Positions 44,680 through 52,780 of a stretch of 64,000 bases of DNA are shown piece after piece; the first letter of the stretch is position 1; each line of letters starts with the position of its first letter. Under the pieces are notes generated by a model. The model saw only the letters and a list, made by a program, of their open reading frames with translations. It was not told the origin of the DNA and did no database searches. Location of the stretch: NCBI RefSeq assembly GCF_014204325.1, contig NZ_JACHKT010000016.1, positions 52,694 to 116,693 of the forward strand, in the 5' to 3' direction. The stretch is from Arcicella rosea. GTDB lineage: Bacteria; Bacteroidota; Bacteroidia; Cytophagales; Spirosomataceae. A program made the position numbers and the translations under genes.

Positions 44680-45171
44680 TTACTTTTCAGGATTTTGTTC
44701 TTTAAGATTCATCTTCATTCTTTCACTACAGTCAACTTGTTTGCATTTGCTGTAAAAAGTGAGAGAATGATGAAGAATTTCACAATTAAAAAACTCTCCG
44801 ACCATATTCTGGATATTCTGAATTCTTGGGTCACAAAATTCCGTAACTTTTTGACAATCAACACATACGATATGGTCGTGTTGACGTCTTCCATAAGCTT
44901 TTTCGTATCTTGAAGAAATTTTATTCCCAAATTGATGCTTAATAATTAATTCTGCTTCAACAAGTAATTCTAGGGTATTATACACTGTAGCTCGGCTAAC
45001 ATGATAATTCAGTTGCTTTAAAGCCAAATACAATTCATCCGCTTCAAAATGGTCATTTCTTTCATAAATATGCTCTAGGATTGTTAGTCGCTCATGCGTT
45101 TTGCGGTATCCTTTTGTATCAAGAAATTCCTGAAAGGATTTTTTAACAGTATTAATGTTTGATAATGCCAT
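44680..45171 (-). CDS. Fur-family metalloregulator
   Basis: 163-residue ferric-uptake-regulator-type repressor. The N-terminal winged helix (KGYRKTHERLTILEHIYERNDHFEADELYLAL ... SRATVYNTLELLVEAELI) is typical, with His98-Asp99-His100 in RRQHDHIVC. Cys103/Cys106 (CVDC) and Cys143/Cys148 (CKQVDC, CX4C) give the structural zinc site. It is convergent with the DapA-family gene (21-bp gap). A 6-5-6 inverted repeat lies ~130 bp upstream of its start, compatible with autoregulation. PerR or Zur function cannot be excluded, but the siderophore-type receptor operon beside it favours Fur. Confidence 0.85.
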   Translation of the reverse strand: MALSNINTVKKSFQEFLDTKGYRKTHERLTILEHIYERNDHFEADELYLALKQLNYHVSRATVYNTLELLVEAELIIKHQFGNKISSRYEKAYGRRQHDHIVCVDCQKVTEFCDPRIQNIQNMVGEFFNCEILHHSLTFYSKCKQVDCSERMKMNLKEQNPEK

Positions 45172-45231
45172 GCACTATTAATGATATAGTTTACAGATTG
45201 ATCCCCTAAATTTTTGAACGGTGTAAAACAG

Positions 45232-45275
45232 ATTTAACACAAGCACAAATCATTGATTGTGTACTTGTGTTAAAT
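45232..45275. repeat. 12-bp perfect inverted repeat between fur and the iron operon
   Basis: ATTTAACACAAG (45232-45243) and CTTGTGTTAAAT (45264-45275) are exact inverse copies; pairing continues inward with one mismatch (CACA/TGTA) and AATC/GATT. It may be a weak terminator for the minus-strand iron operon that ends at 45384, or an operator. No strong T run follows on either strand. Confidence 0.6.
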
Positions 45276-45301
45276 TCTTCATACTCTAATCGTTGTGTGA
45301 A

Positions 45302-45318
45302 ATTAGACTAAATCTAAA
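45302..45318. promoter_or_regulatory. Candidate Fur box upstream of fur
   Basis: ATTAGA-CTAAA-TCTAAA, a 6-5-6 inverted repeat, of the same form as the repeat at 49465-49481. It sits 131 bp upstream of the fur start and 66 bp past the end of the iron operon. Binding by Fur is inferred. Confidence 0.5.
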
Positions 45319-45383
45319 TAAAAAACAACAAGATTATATTGAAATTATTTTTTAATCAACCTAGCCTTAAATTAAAGCTGATT

Positions 45384-45782
45384 TTACTCTTTTTCTTTTA
45401 TCCATCGCCAACTTGCCAGATTCAATAACAAACTGCTGATAAAAACAAAACTCAGTAAGTTCAGTTGAGATAAATCCAGTTTTGGACTCATAAATTCTTC
45501 TACTAAATGAGCCAAGTTTGCCAAGCTAAAAAGTATTGAAAGATAAAAATTGATTTGGCGAATGATTGGTTTTTCGATAAAAAGTATGAAAATCACCAGC
45601 ATCATCGGTAATATTTCAAAGACAAATCTGATAATGGCGGCACTTGTGGGAACAACACCATTGGCATTTGGTCTTTTAATATCAACTCCATAAAAAAGTT
45701 CACCAACGTGATAATTGAAATGGAGAATCATACACACCACGAATAATATCCAAAGTGTTACTATTTTTTGTGAATTGTTCAT
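45384..45782 (-). CDS. Small four-helix membrane protein, unknown
   Basis: 132 residues with four hydrophobic helices (IVTLWILFVVCMILHF; AAIIRFVFEILPMMLVIFILF; FYLSILFSLANLAHLVEEF; LLSFVFISSLLLNLASW). Histidines near the membrane (HFNYHVGE, LAHLVEE) might bind metal or heme, but no family is recognised. It follows the lipoprotein gene by 13 bp on the minus strand, so it is the last gene of the TonB-receptor operon. Confidence 0.7.
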   Translation of the reverse strand: MNNSQKIVTLWILFVVCMILHFNYHVGELFYGVDIKRPNANGVVPTSAAIIRFVFEILPMMLVIFILFIEKPIIRQINFYLSILFSLANLAHLVEEFMSPKLDLSQLNLLSFVFISSLLLNLASWRWIKEKE

Positions 45783-45795
45783 CTGAGTAAAAGGT

Positions 45796-47103
45796 TTATT
45801 TGCTTAGTTTAATGAAATAATTTGTCATTCCTCCTTTAGCGATATTAATACTTTTTGTGGCTTTTCCTGTCGCTGGGTCGTAAGCATAAAAGCCATTTAA
45901 ACCCAAACTCGTATTGTTTACATTGAAGTAAAATTTGCCGTCATATTTATACGAAAATGGATAGGCATAAGCGGCAGTTAGAGGAATATCTTGAATTATA
46001 CTTGCTGTTTTTGCATTCAAATCCAACTTTACCCAACGTTGGTCTGGGTCATTAAATACGCTATTCGATAATTCTTGATACTCCACGGCTGTAATTGTTC
46101 CGTTCGCCAATTTTCCTACTAATTCTAATACTCTTGCAGAGTTTGATTGTCCAGAAACTGCGGCAAAAGCAATGCCATTTTCATGATAAATTGTACCCAT
46201 TGCTAATTGTACCAAGAGTGAGTTTAGCCCAATTGCATCAACAGGATTAAATTTATAGGTAGTATCAAATTCAGTATTGTTTGCTGGGATTTTCAGAATT
46301 TGCGGACGAGAACGCTTGGCTGCATTAATGCCAAGTTGGTTATCAAGTCCATAAGAACCTTGTGTTAAAATATAAATATTTCCAGTTTCATCGACCATAC
46401 TATTCTCTAAACCTCTTGATACTGGATACATTGCTTGTTCCATCATCAAGGTTTTTTCCCATTGTTTCGTAGTCAAATTGATTACTTCAACATAAACATC
46501 CTGTGCATCATAAAAAGAACCCGTTTTAGTATTGTCTGTATAAAGTGGAAGAAACAACTTATTATCTTGTTTTCTATAAATAATGGTGTTATAATTATTT
46601 CGCTCATTTGCAGGGAAATCCTTCGCTTTAGACATATCAATATCTCCCAACTTTTCCATCGTTGTTGGATTAAACAAATGTACCGAATGGTTTACGCCCG
46701 TAGTATAAACGCCAAGATTTTCATTAATGATTTCAACATCCCAAACGTAACTTAGCAGAGGAATTGAAGCAACTTCGGTCAATAAACCTGTCGCTTTTGA
46801 AACCGCTATTTTAGAAAGCGTTTGTTCTCCTTTAAGCGATTGCCCAAACATAAAATTTTTCCAAGTAGCTCTTGGATAGAAGTATTCATAAGAAGATTTG
46901 GTTGTTAAATCAAGGTTTTCTTCCGGAGTACTACTGTAATAGCCAACATAATAAGCACGACTGGCTGTTGATTCCGAAAGAGAACTAACTACATAGCCTT
47001 CTTCCATATAAAGTGATGTGGATTCCGTTACAGGCTCGTCTTTTTTACAAGCACTTATTGAAAACAGAAGAGCAGCGAAAAGTAATAATTGTGTTTTTTT
47101 CAT
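45796..47103 (-). CDS. DUF4374-like beta-propeller lipoprotein of iron-uptake operon
   Basis: 435 residues from the ATG at 47103. The upstream start at 47130 would overlap the receptor gene and spoil the signal peptide. Lipobox SISAC gives lipidated Cys19 (then KKDE). The body is beta-propeller-like, with repeated strands such as VWDVEIINENLGVYTTGVNHSVHLFNPTTME, KQDNKLFLPLYTDN, ETGNIYILTQGSYG and YAYPFSYKYDGKFYFNVNN. It resembles DUF4374-type surface or periplasmic lipoproteins placed beside TonB-dependent siderophore/heme receptors in Bacteroidota. Seven bp separate it from the receptor stop, so they are co-transcribed. Role in ligand capture is inferred. Confidence 0.75.
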   Translation of the reverse strand: MKKTQLLLFAALLFSISACKKDEPVTESTSLYMEEGYVVSSLSESTASRAYYVGYYSSTPEENLDLTTKSSYEYFYPRATWKNFMFGQSLKGEQTLSKIAVSKATGLLTEVASIPLLSYVWDVEIINENLGVYTTGVNHSVHLFNPTTMEKLGDIDMSKAKDFPANERNNYNTIIYRKQDNKLFLPLYTDNTKTGSFYDAQDVYVEVINLTTKQWEKTLMMEQAMYPVSRGLENSMVDETGNIYILTQGSYGLDNQLGINAAKRSRPQILKIPANNTEFDTTYKFNPVDAIGLNSLLVQLAMGTIYHENGIAFAAVSGQSNSARVLELVGKLANGTITAVEYQELSNSVFNDPDQRWVKLDLNAKTASIIQDIPLTAAYAYPFSYKYDGKFYFNVNNTSLGLNGFYAYDPATGKATKSINIAKGGMTNYFIKLSK

Positions 47104-47110
47104 GGGTTTA

Positions 47111-49423
47111 TTAAAAATTATTGATTTCATAAATGATTTTTCCGTTGAAATTAATGCCCGCTTTAGGCACTAAGAAGTTATCATAGAGTTCTGCATTCAA
47201 TAGGTTTTGAATATTGAATGAAAGGGTTAAATTTTGTTTACTTAGTTTGTAAGAACAACCTAAATCAACACGGTGCTGAACAGGTACATAGGCATCTGGC
47301 GTGGTTGATGGAGAATTGTTTGCTGCCACCAAAATGTGATTAAATGCACCGATATAATTATAAAAAGTATAGAATCGTATTTGGTTTTTTTGATTCAAAA
47401 AATTACTTTTTTGCCAAGATAATTCTACGTTGCCAAAGGTGGTTGGGTAATTTGGGAAAGCCGTTCCGATTAAATAACTATTGCGTGAATCCAAAACAGC
47501 CGTAAAGGTTTTACTGAGTAAAGTAAGGTTTGCCTTGAGGTTGATTGCTTTTTTGTACCAAAGTGAAATGTCTCCTTCACCGCCTAAAGTGCGTACTTGG
47601 TCGGCATTTTCATATCTTCTGAAAACGGAACTTCCTAAATAAATGATATTATATTGTTGACGATAAAATCCACTTAATGAAGTACTTAAGCGAATGTTTT
47701 CTCCAATTTGATGGTTTGATGAAAGTCCAATATTTAGATTATCGCTACTTTCTGGCGAAAGGTCAGTATTTCTAAGAATATCGCCACCATTTCCCACAAA
47801 TTGATAGAAAAGAGGAATTAAAAAACCTTTTTCAAAAGAGGCTCTCAAGAAAGTATTTTCATTGAAATTATACTTTAAACCCGCATTCCAGCCCCAAAAA
47901 TTCCCTTTCTTTTTTACCAATAAAAAAGTATTGTTTTCTGCACCGTCGAGTATATAATCATACTTTTTTACCGCTCCCGACAAAGTAATTTTTTCACCAA
48001 AAAGACCTTCGTATTGCAAACCACCGATATTTTTAGTCAGATACTGAGGAATGGTGAGGTAATCTATTTCCCCATTTTCATTCAAGTAATCTGTTCCTGT
48101 TAACTTTTGTTTTGCATAAAGGTTAGACAGCAATAATTTATGTTTTTCATTGATTCTGTATTCAATGCTGGTTCTGTTAGTGATTCCTTCATTGTAATTA
48201 ATGCTATTTCCCAAACTATATTCGCCCGCTTGGTTCTTTCCAACGATGCTACCGCTCCAACTATATACGTTTGTCGTGGTGTCAACAAATCGTAAAGATT
48301 GCTTCGTGAAATTACCAAGAGTACGCAACCAAATTTTTTCGTTCAAGAATGATTTTTCATATTTCAATACTGCCGATAAATTTTTTGCTGTATATTTTGC
48401 TTCACCAATGGCAGTATTGGTAATTCTGGCACCATTTTGCATTTCTTTATCTCCACCAGAAAGATTTAGCGAAACCCTGAATTCATCCGCCCAAGCTTTG
48501 CTATGTGTCCCCAAAGTAAGGCTTCCGTACAAAAAGCGATAAGTATCATGAAAGCGTTTTACTTGTTCATACTTATTAGTTTCATAGACCAAAGCCCTCA
48601 TTTTGTAACTATTGTCAGAATAATTATAGCCCAATGATGCATTCAAAAAATAATTGTTTTTGTTGGCTAAACCAAGATTTACGTCACTCAGATGAGTGTT
48701 GAAAGAAGCAATATTATAAGAAGCCTTTAACGTATTGTAGGCTTTTTGTTCAGTGATAATATTGATTCCGCCACCCAATGCGTCAGAACCAACATCAACA
48801 GGTAAAACGCCTTTATAGACATCCACACGCTTGATATTGCCCAGCGGTAAGTTAGAAATATCAAAAGATGGATACATAAATTCCATCGGGATACCATCAA
48901 TATAAACCCTAATGGCATTGCCTCTTAAACCGTTGATTGAAATATCAGAAGCTTCGCCTAAAGAACTTGAACGACGAATTCTAACACCTGAAATTTTATC
49001 CAATACGTCTGTTAAAAGTACAGTCTGATTAATCACATCTTTGATTTCGATGCTTTTAATGGATAATGCTTTTGTTTCTTGAACTTTGGTTTGTGCGGTT
49101 GCTTTTACCACTACTTCATTGAGTTCCTTCGTGGAAGATGTTAACTGGACATCCAATTTTTTAGGAGAATTACCTACAAGTACTTTTTGTTCGATACTCT
49201 GAAAACCCACTGCACTGAAAAGTAAAGTCTGTTCGCCCAAAGGTAATTTAGATAATTTAAAATAGCCATCCGTATTTGTGATAGTTGCATTTTTTGAATG
49301 TTTCAAGGATACAGTAACGAATGATAATACATGTCCTTCTGTATCTTTTACTACCCCTTCAACCACACTTTGTTGTGCATATAGCTGAAAGGTCATTAGC
49401 GTAAAGAGGAAAATTAGTCTCAT
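47111..49423 (-). CDS. TonB-dependent outer-membrane receptor (siderophore/metal type)
   Basis: 770 residues. Signal peptide MRLIFLFTLMTFQLYAQ, then a carboxypeptidase-like regulatory beta domain (VVEGVVKDTEGHVLSFVTVSLKHSKNATITNTDGYFKLSKLP, ~20-95), plug domain (VLDKISGVRIRRSSSLGEASDISINGLRGNAIRVYIDGIPMEF, ~135-230) and a 22-strand barrel ending in phenylalanine (KIIYEINNF). It is shorter than SusC proteins and lacks a SusD partner. With Fur nearby and a Fur-like box in its promoter, ferric-siderophore or heme uptake is likely; the ligand is unknown. Confidence 0.92.
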   Translation of the reverse strand: MRLIFLFTLMTFQLYAQQSVVEGVVKDTEGHVLSFVTVSLKHSKNATITNTDGYFKLSKLPLGEQTLLFSAVGFQSIEQKVLVGNSPKKLDVQLTSSTKELNEVVVKATAQTKVQETKALSIKSIEIKDVINQTVLLTDVLDKISGVRIRRSSSLGEASDISINGLRGNAIRVYIDGIPMEFMYPSFDISNLPLGNIKRVDVYKGVLPVDVGSDALGGGINIITEQKAYNTLKASYNIASFNTHLSDVNLGLANKNNYFLNASLGYNYSDNSYKMRALVYETNKYEQVKRFHDTYRFLYGSLTLGTHSKAWADEFRVSLNLSGGDKEMQNGARITNTAIGEAKYTAKNLSAVLKYEKSFLNEKIWLRTLGNFTKQSLRFVDTTTNVYSWSGSIVGKNQAGEYSLGNSINYNEGITNRTSIEYRINEKHKLLLSNLYAKQKLTGTDYLNENGEIDYLTIPQYLTKNIGGLQYEGLFGEKITLSGAVKKYDYILDGAENNTFLLVKKKGNFWGWNAGLKYNFNENTFLRASFEKGFLIPLFYQFVGNGGDILRNTDLSPESSDNLNIGLSSNHQIGENIRLSTSLSGFYRQQYNIIYLGSSVFRRYENADQVRTLGGEGDISLWYKKAINLKANLTLLSKTFTAVLDSRNSYLIGTAFPNYPTTFGNVELSWQKSNFLNQKNQIRFYTFYNYIGAFNHILVAANNSPSTTPDAYVPVQHRVDLGCSYKLSKQNLTLSFNIQNLLNAELYDNFLVPKAGINFNGKIIYEINNF

Positions 49424-49448
49424 TTTTTGGATTAGGATTATTGTGCAA

Positions 49449-49456
49449 CAAAATTA
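49449..49456 (-). promoter_or_regulatory. -7 box of TonB-receptor operon
   Basis: Read on the minus strand this is TAATTTTG, an exact TAnnTTTG box, 25 bp from the receptor start. The Fur-like repeat at 49465-49481 lies just upstream of it, in a repressing position. Confidence 0.6.
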
Positions 49457-49464
49457 GGACATTG

Positions 49465-49481
49465 TTTGGAAATAGTCTAAA
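49465..49481. promoter_or_regulatory. Candidate Fur box between divergent iron operons
   Basis: TTTGGA-AATAG-TCTAAA, a 6-5-6 inverted repeat with one mismatch from the ideal TTTAGA arm. It shares layout and right arm with the repeat upstream of fur (45302-45318). It lies in the 87-bp gap between the receptor gene (minus) and the small membrane proteins (plus), so it could control both. Confidence 0.55.
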
Positions 49482-49510
49482 TAAAAATAATATTTGTAAA
49501 AAATATTTTT

Positions 49511-49822
49511 ATGATAGCTATATACTTTAATCTAATGGGAATTTTGTTGTATTATTCTGAGACCAAATACTTTCCGAAGAATATACAAATCCCAAATTTA
49601 TCTTACCAAAAACCTATCAGTTTATTGATTTGTATCATTGGACTTGCCATTTTCATTAACCAATGGGGCTGGATGATGGGTTTGTTAATGAGTTTGTGTA
49701 GTCTGGTTTTATTGGCATCTGTTTGTCAATTATTTGCTGTTTTAGGAAAAAAATGGTTTATCGCTTTCTTGGTTTTTGTTCATTGTTTACTCATTCTAAA
49801 CCTTTTCAGTTATGCCAGCTAA
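49511..49822 (+). CDS. Small membrane protein, DUF3325-like, of iron/PepSY operon
   Basis: 103 residues with three clear hydrophobic helices (PISLLICIIGLAIFINQWGWMMGLLMSLCSLVLLASVCQLFAVL and FIAFLVFVHCLLILNLF). Size, helix number and position directly before a ~90-residue membrane protein and a PepSY protein match the DUF3325-DUF3649-PepSY set known from siderophore loci of other bacteria. Function unknown; probably part of a membrane iron-reductase system. It overlaps the next gene by 11 bp. Confidence 0.7.
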   Translation: MIAIYFNLMGILLYYSETKYFPKNIQIPNLSYQKPISLLICIIGLAIFINQWGWMMGLLMSLCSLVLLASVCQLFAVLGKKWFIAFLVFVHCLLILNLFSYAS

Positions 49823-50093
49823 AAAAGAGTACTTATCAACTTCAGGGCAAAGAGTTTTGAAAGCATCGGCAGGAATCTTAGGCGGATTATTCCTTTCAGT
49901 GGCGATTCATTTATTGTTAGGAATCCTTTTTAAAAACAAAGTTGCAGTAATGCTTACGGGAACTTTTACAGCGTTTTTACTGTGGGCAGCTCTGCTTGCC
50001 ATTGCTTTTTTAGCTAAAAACGGCTGGAAAATTTGGGGGATTTACTTAGTAGGAATTCTAATTTGTTCATCAATTATTTACTTAATTCGCTAA
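49812..50093 (+). CDS. Small membrane protein, DUF3649-like
   Basis: 93 residues with three hydrophobic helices (KASAGILGGLFLSVAIHLLLGIL, VAVMLTGTFTAFLLWAALLAIAFL, IWGIYLVGILICSSIIYLI). Its start lies inside the previous gene and it ends 1 bp before the PepSY gene start, so translation is coupled. The DUF3649 label rests on gene order and helix pattern. It likely forms one membrane complex with both neighbours. Confidence 0.7.
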   Translation: MPAKKEYLSTSGQRVLKASAGILGGLFLSVAIHLLLGILFKNKVAVMLTGTFTAFLLWAALLAIAFLAKNGWKIWGIYLVGILICSSIIYLIR

Positions 50094-50094
50094 A

Positions 50095-51759
50095 ATGAAG
50101 TTAAAAGGACTATCAAATCGAGCATTTAATATTTTTTTTCATACACATACTGTCGCTGGAATTGTGATAAGCTTTGCCTTGTACATCATATTTTTTGCGG
50201 GAGCATTCACTATTTTCAGAAGTGAATTTTATCAATGGGAAAACCTAGAAGCAAGAATTCGTTTAACAAAAAATGCTGTTGAATATGACCAAATAATACA
50301 AAAATTAAAACAACAATATCCTGATGTAAATACAGAAAAAGATATAATTATGAGACCTGGAACAGCCAAAGAACCTTTAACGACAGTTTGGGTTTCGATG
50401 AAAGATAAGGTTGGAAAAAATAAAAATCCGAAGAATGAAGTTAAAAAGGCAAGAGCCGAGTCATTGGAATTGGTGTATCATCCTATAAATAAAACTTTGA
50501 AAGTTTCAGAAGGAAAATTCCAAAAAGAAGGAACTACAACCATTGGCGAAACCTTATTTCGTTTGCATTATTTTAGCCAGATTCCATTAATTGGCTCGTA
50601 TTTATCTGGTTTGGTGGCTTTTTTCTTTTTGTTTGCGAGTATTACAGGGGTGTTGATTCATTGGCGAAATATCATCACAAAATTTTATGGCTTTTCAATC
50701 AGAGGTACTTGGAAACAAATCTGGACGAATGCACATACCGTTTTCGGACTTATCGGATTGCCTTTTCAAATGATGTATGCCGTTACTGGAGCATTTTATT
50801 GTTTATCAATTTTACTGTTAGCTCCCGCCACTTTGGTTTTTTTTAATGGTGACCAGAAAGCAGCACTCGCCGCATTCAGACCTGACAGAGTGATTGAAGT
50901 AAACGAGAAATCACCTATCAGTACAAACCTGAAAACCATAAATAGCACAGTGAATGAATTCTATAAAACTATTCCTGATATTGAAGTAACGAGGGTTACT
51001 GTTAAACATTTAGGAAGAGAAGACGCTATTTTAACAGCTTATTTGCAAGATGAAACTATTTTTAATGGTAATGGAGTAGTAGGCGTTACATTGAAAGATG
51101 GTAAAAGAGTAATGGAAGTATTGCCGAAAGAAAAAACTTATACACAAGCTGTTTTAGGAGCAATCGGAACAATGCATTTTGCAGAATTTGGTGGAATTTC
51201 CTTAAAAATCATGTTCTTTCTTTTAGCATTAATTACTTGTTTTATCATCATCAGTGGCGTACTAATTTGGAAAGAAGCCCGCAACAAAAAAGAATATTCT
51301 GAGCAACAAAAAAGATTTCATCATCGAGTAACTATTTGGTATTTAGCTATTTGTTTTGGTTTGTTTCCAGCCACAGCTATTTTATTTATGGCTGAACGAT
51401 TTATCCCGATGACATTAACAAACCATAGTTTTTGGGTAAATACCAGCTTTTTTAGTGCTTGGCTTTTGTTGATGATATTGGGTTTATTTGCGAAAAATGA
51501 ATCAATCTTAACAAAGCGATATTTATACATCAATGGCTTTTTATCTTTGATTGTGCCAATTTCAAATGGAATTTCAACAGGCGATTGGCTTTGGAAAACA
51601 CTTGTTAATCAGCAATACTATGTGGCTGCTGTTGATATTTTTTGGTTATTAACAGCTTTGATAAGTATTGTTTTAGCCAGTACTATTTTGAATAAATCTG
51701 ATGAAACGAAAAAAATTAAAACAGTATCAACAATAAAAACTAATGAACAATTAGCTTAA
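50095..51759 (+). CDS. PepSY-associated TM-helix protein (putative ferric-siderophore reductase type)
   Basis: 554-residue inner-membrane protein. N-terminal helix after FNIFFHTHTVAGIVISFALYIIFFAGAFTIF, with a histidine pair HTH suited to heme, then a periplasmic PepSY-like region (residues ~45-170), LHYFSQIPLIGSYLSGLVAFFFLFASITGVLIHW, AHTVFGLIGLPFQMMYAVTGAFY, a second periplasmic part, and further helices from ~360 on. Conserved His residues in helix ends (LHYF, IHW, AHTVF) fit the FoxB/PepSY heme-binding family that reduces ferric siderophores in the periplasm. Divergent from the TonB receptor across a Fur-like box, which supports an iron role. Confidence 0.82.
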   Translation: MKLKGLSNRAFNIFFHTHTVAGIVISFALYIIFFAGAFTIFRSEFYQWENLEARIRLTKNAVEYDQIIQKLKQQYPDVNTEKDIIMRPGTAKEPLTTVWVSMKDKVGKNKNPKNEVKKARAESLELVYHPINKTLKVSEGKFQKEGTTTIGETLFRLHYFSQIPLIGSYLSGLVAFFFLFASITGVLIHWRNIITKFYGFSIRGTWKQIWTNAHTVFGLIGLPFQMMYAVTGAFYCLSILLLAPATLVFFNGDQKAALAAFRPDRVIEVNEKSPISTNLKTINSTVNEFYKTIPDIEVTRVTVKHLGREDAILTAYLQDETIFNGNGVVGVTLKDGKRVMEVLPKEKTYTQAVLGAIGTMHFAEFGGISLKIMFFLLALITCFIIISGVLIWKEARNKKEYSEQQKRFHHRVTIWYLAICFGLFPATAILFMAERFIPMTLTNHSFWVNTSFFSAWLLLMILGLFAKNESILTKRYLYINGFLSLIVPISNGISTGDWLWKTLVNQQYYVAAVDIFWLLTALISIVLASTILNKSDETKKIKTVSTIKTNEQLA

Positions 51760-51769
51760 AATGAGTGAT

Positions 51770-52645
51770 TTACACCACACGATTATTCTTTTTATATTCA
51801 CTCGGTGTTTGTTGCGTTACTTGTTTGAAAGTTCTTGAAAAATAAGATAAACTCTCAAAACCTGTTTTGCTGGCGATTTCCAAAAGTGGTAAATCAGAAG
51901 TAATCATTAGTAATTGTGCTCTTTCAATGCGTTTAAATTGTATATAACTCAGCGGTCTTTCTCCTGTATTTTCATTGAAAATTCTGGAAAAATAATCTGG
52001 ACTTAAATTCGCACGGTCAGCTAAATGTTCAACCGTTAAATTTTCTTCAAGATGAGTCTGAATATAATTAATAGTTTCTAAAATTTTGGATGGAATAACA
52101 GTTTTCTCTTCAGAATCAAAATACTCTCTTGCCAAAAATCGAGAGAGTAATTGCATAATAATTCCTTGAGTTTCCATCAAAGCGGAAGCTTCTAAAGCAT
52201 CATTTTGCTGTTTAAATTCTTGAAGAATTGGATACTTTTCATAATCTTTTGGGTTGTTAGATTGCGATAATCCTCTTCCTTTATTCAAGCTTAATAGTCT
52301 TTTGAAATGTGTAAAATCTTGGGCTTCAGCAGGTACTTTGAAGAGCTTTCGATGATTCGAAAATAGGGCATTTCCATCAATAGATTCTTCAATGAATTGT
52401 ATATAATATTGGCTCAAAGCATCATTACATTGATAATTACAAATGGTAAAACTTGGCACCAAGTATAAAAAATTAGGTGCTAAAGTTTGACTTTCTTGTG
52501 CATTAAAAAGTAAACCTTCGCCTTCATCTATCAAATACATTCTATAAAATGGACTAATTACATGTTTGAAATTCCAAGTTTTGTTCAACTTTATGTAATC
52601 AGCATTTAAGAGGGAAAAAGTATTTTTTAATGATTTCCTGAGCAT
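51770..52645 (-). CDS. AraC-family transcriptional regulator
   Basis: 291 residues. The N-terminal ~150 residues form a cupin-like ligand domain (FYRMYLIDEGEGLLFNAQESQTLAPNFLYLVPSFTICNYQCN). The C-terminal double helix-turn-helix reads TVEHLADRANLSPDYFSRIFNENTGERPLSYIQFKRIERAQLLM and PLLEIASKTGFESLSYFSRTFKQVTQQTPSEYKK. It is divergent from the PSD1/DUF1501 operon, with a 17-bp direct repeat in the intergenic region, so it probably controls that operon in response to a sugar or related ligand. Confidence 0.92.
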   Translation of the reverse strand: MLRKSLKNTFSLLNADYIKLNKTWNFKHVISPFYRMYLIDEGEGLLFNAQESQTLAPNFLYLVPSFTICNYQCNDALSQYYIQFIEESIDGNALFSNHRKLFKVPAEAQDFTHFKRLLSLNKGRGLSQSNNPKDYEKYPILQEFKQQNDALEASALMETQGIIMQLLSRFLAREYFDSEEKTVIPSKILETINYIQTHLEENLTVEHLADRANLSPDYFSRIFNENTGERPLSYIQFKRIERAQLLMITSDLPLLEIASKTGFESLSYFSRTFKQVTQQTPSEYKKNNRVV

Positions 52646-52673
52646 TTTGTTTATTTTATCTGCTTAAATTCTT

Positions 52674-52759
52674 TTTGTAAAAATATTCATAAAAGTCGGA
52701 TTTGTGAAAATATTCGTCAGTTTTGTATAATATTAATAATATATTGTATTATAGATTTG
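52674..52759 (+). promoter_or_regulatory. AraC-type direct repeats and -7 box of PSD1 operon
   Basis: TTTGTAAAAATATTCAT (52674-52690) and TTTGTGAAAATATTCGT (52701-52717) are direct repeats with two mismatches, 27 bp apart. The -7 box TAGATTTG follows at 52752-52759. The repeats lie just upstream of the -33 region, the usual place for an AraC-type activator. An AT-rich TTGTATAATA/ATTGTATTAT segment lies between. Confidence 0.6.
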
Positions 52760-52780
52760 TAGGATTGTTTGCTCAATTTT

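Noticed and set aside
52721..52752. TTGTATAATA/ATTGTATTAT considered as a fifth RG-II operator
   Set aside because: It lies directly against the -7 box instead of 57 bp upstream and lacks GATAA and the 29-bp second half-site; AT-rich chance similarity is more likely.
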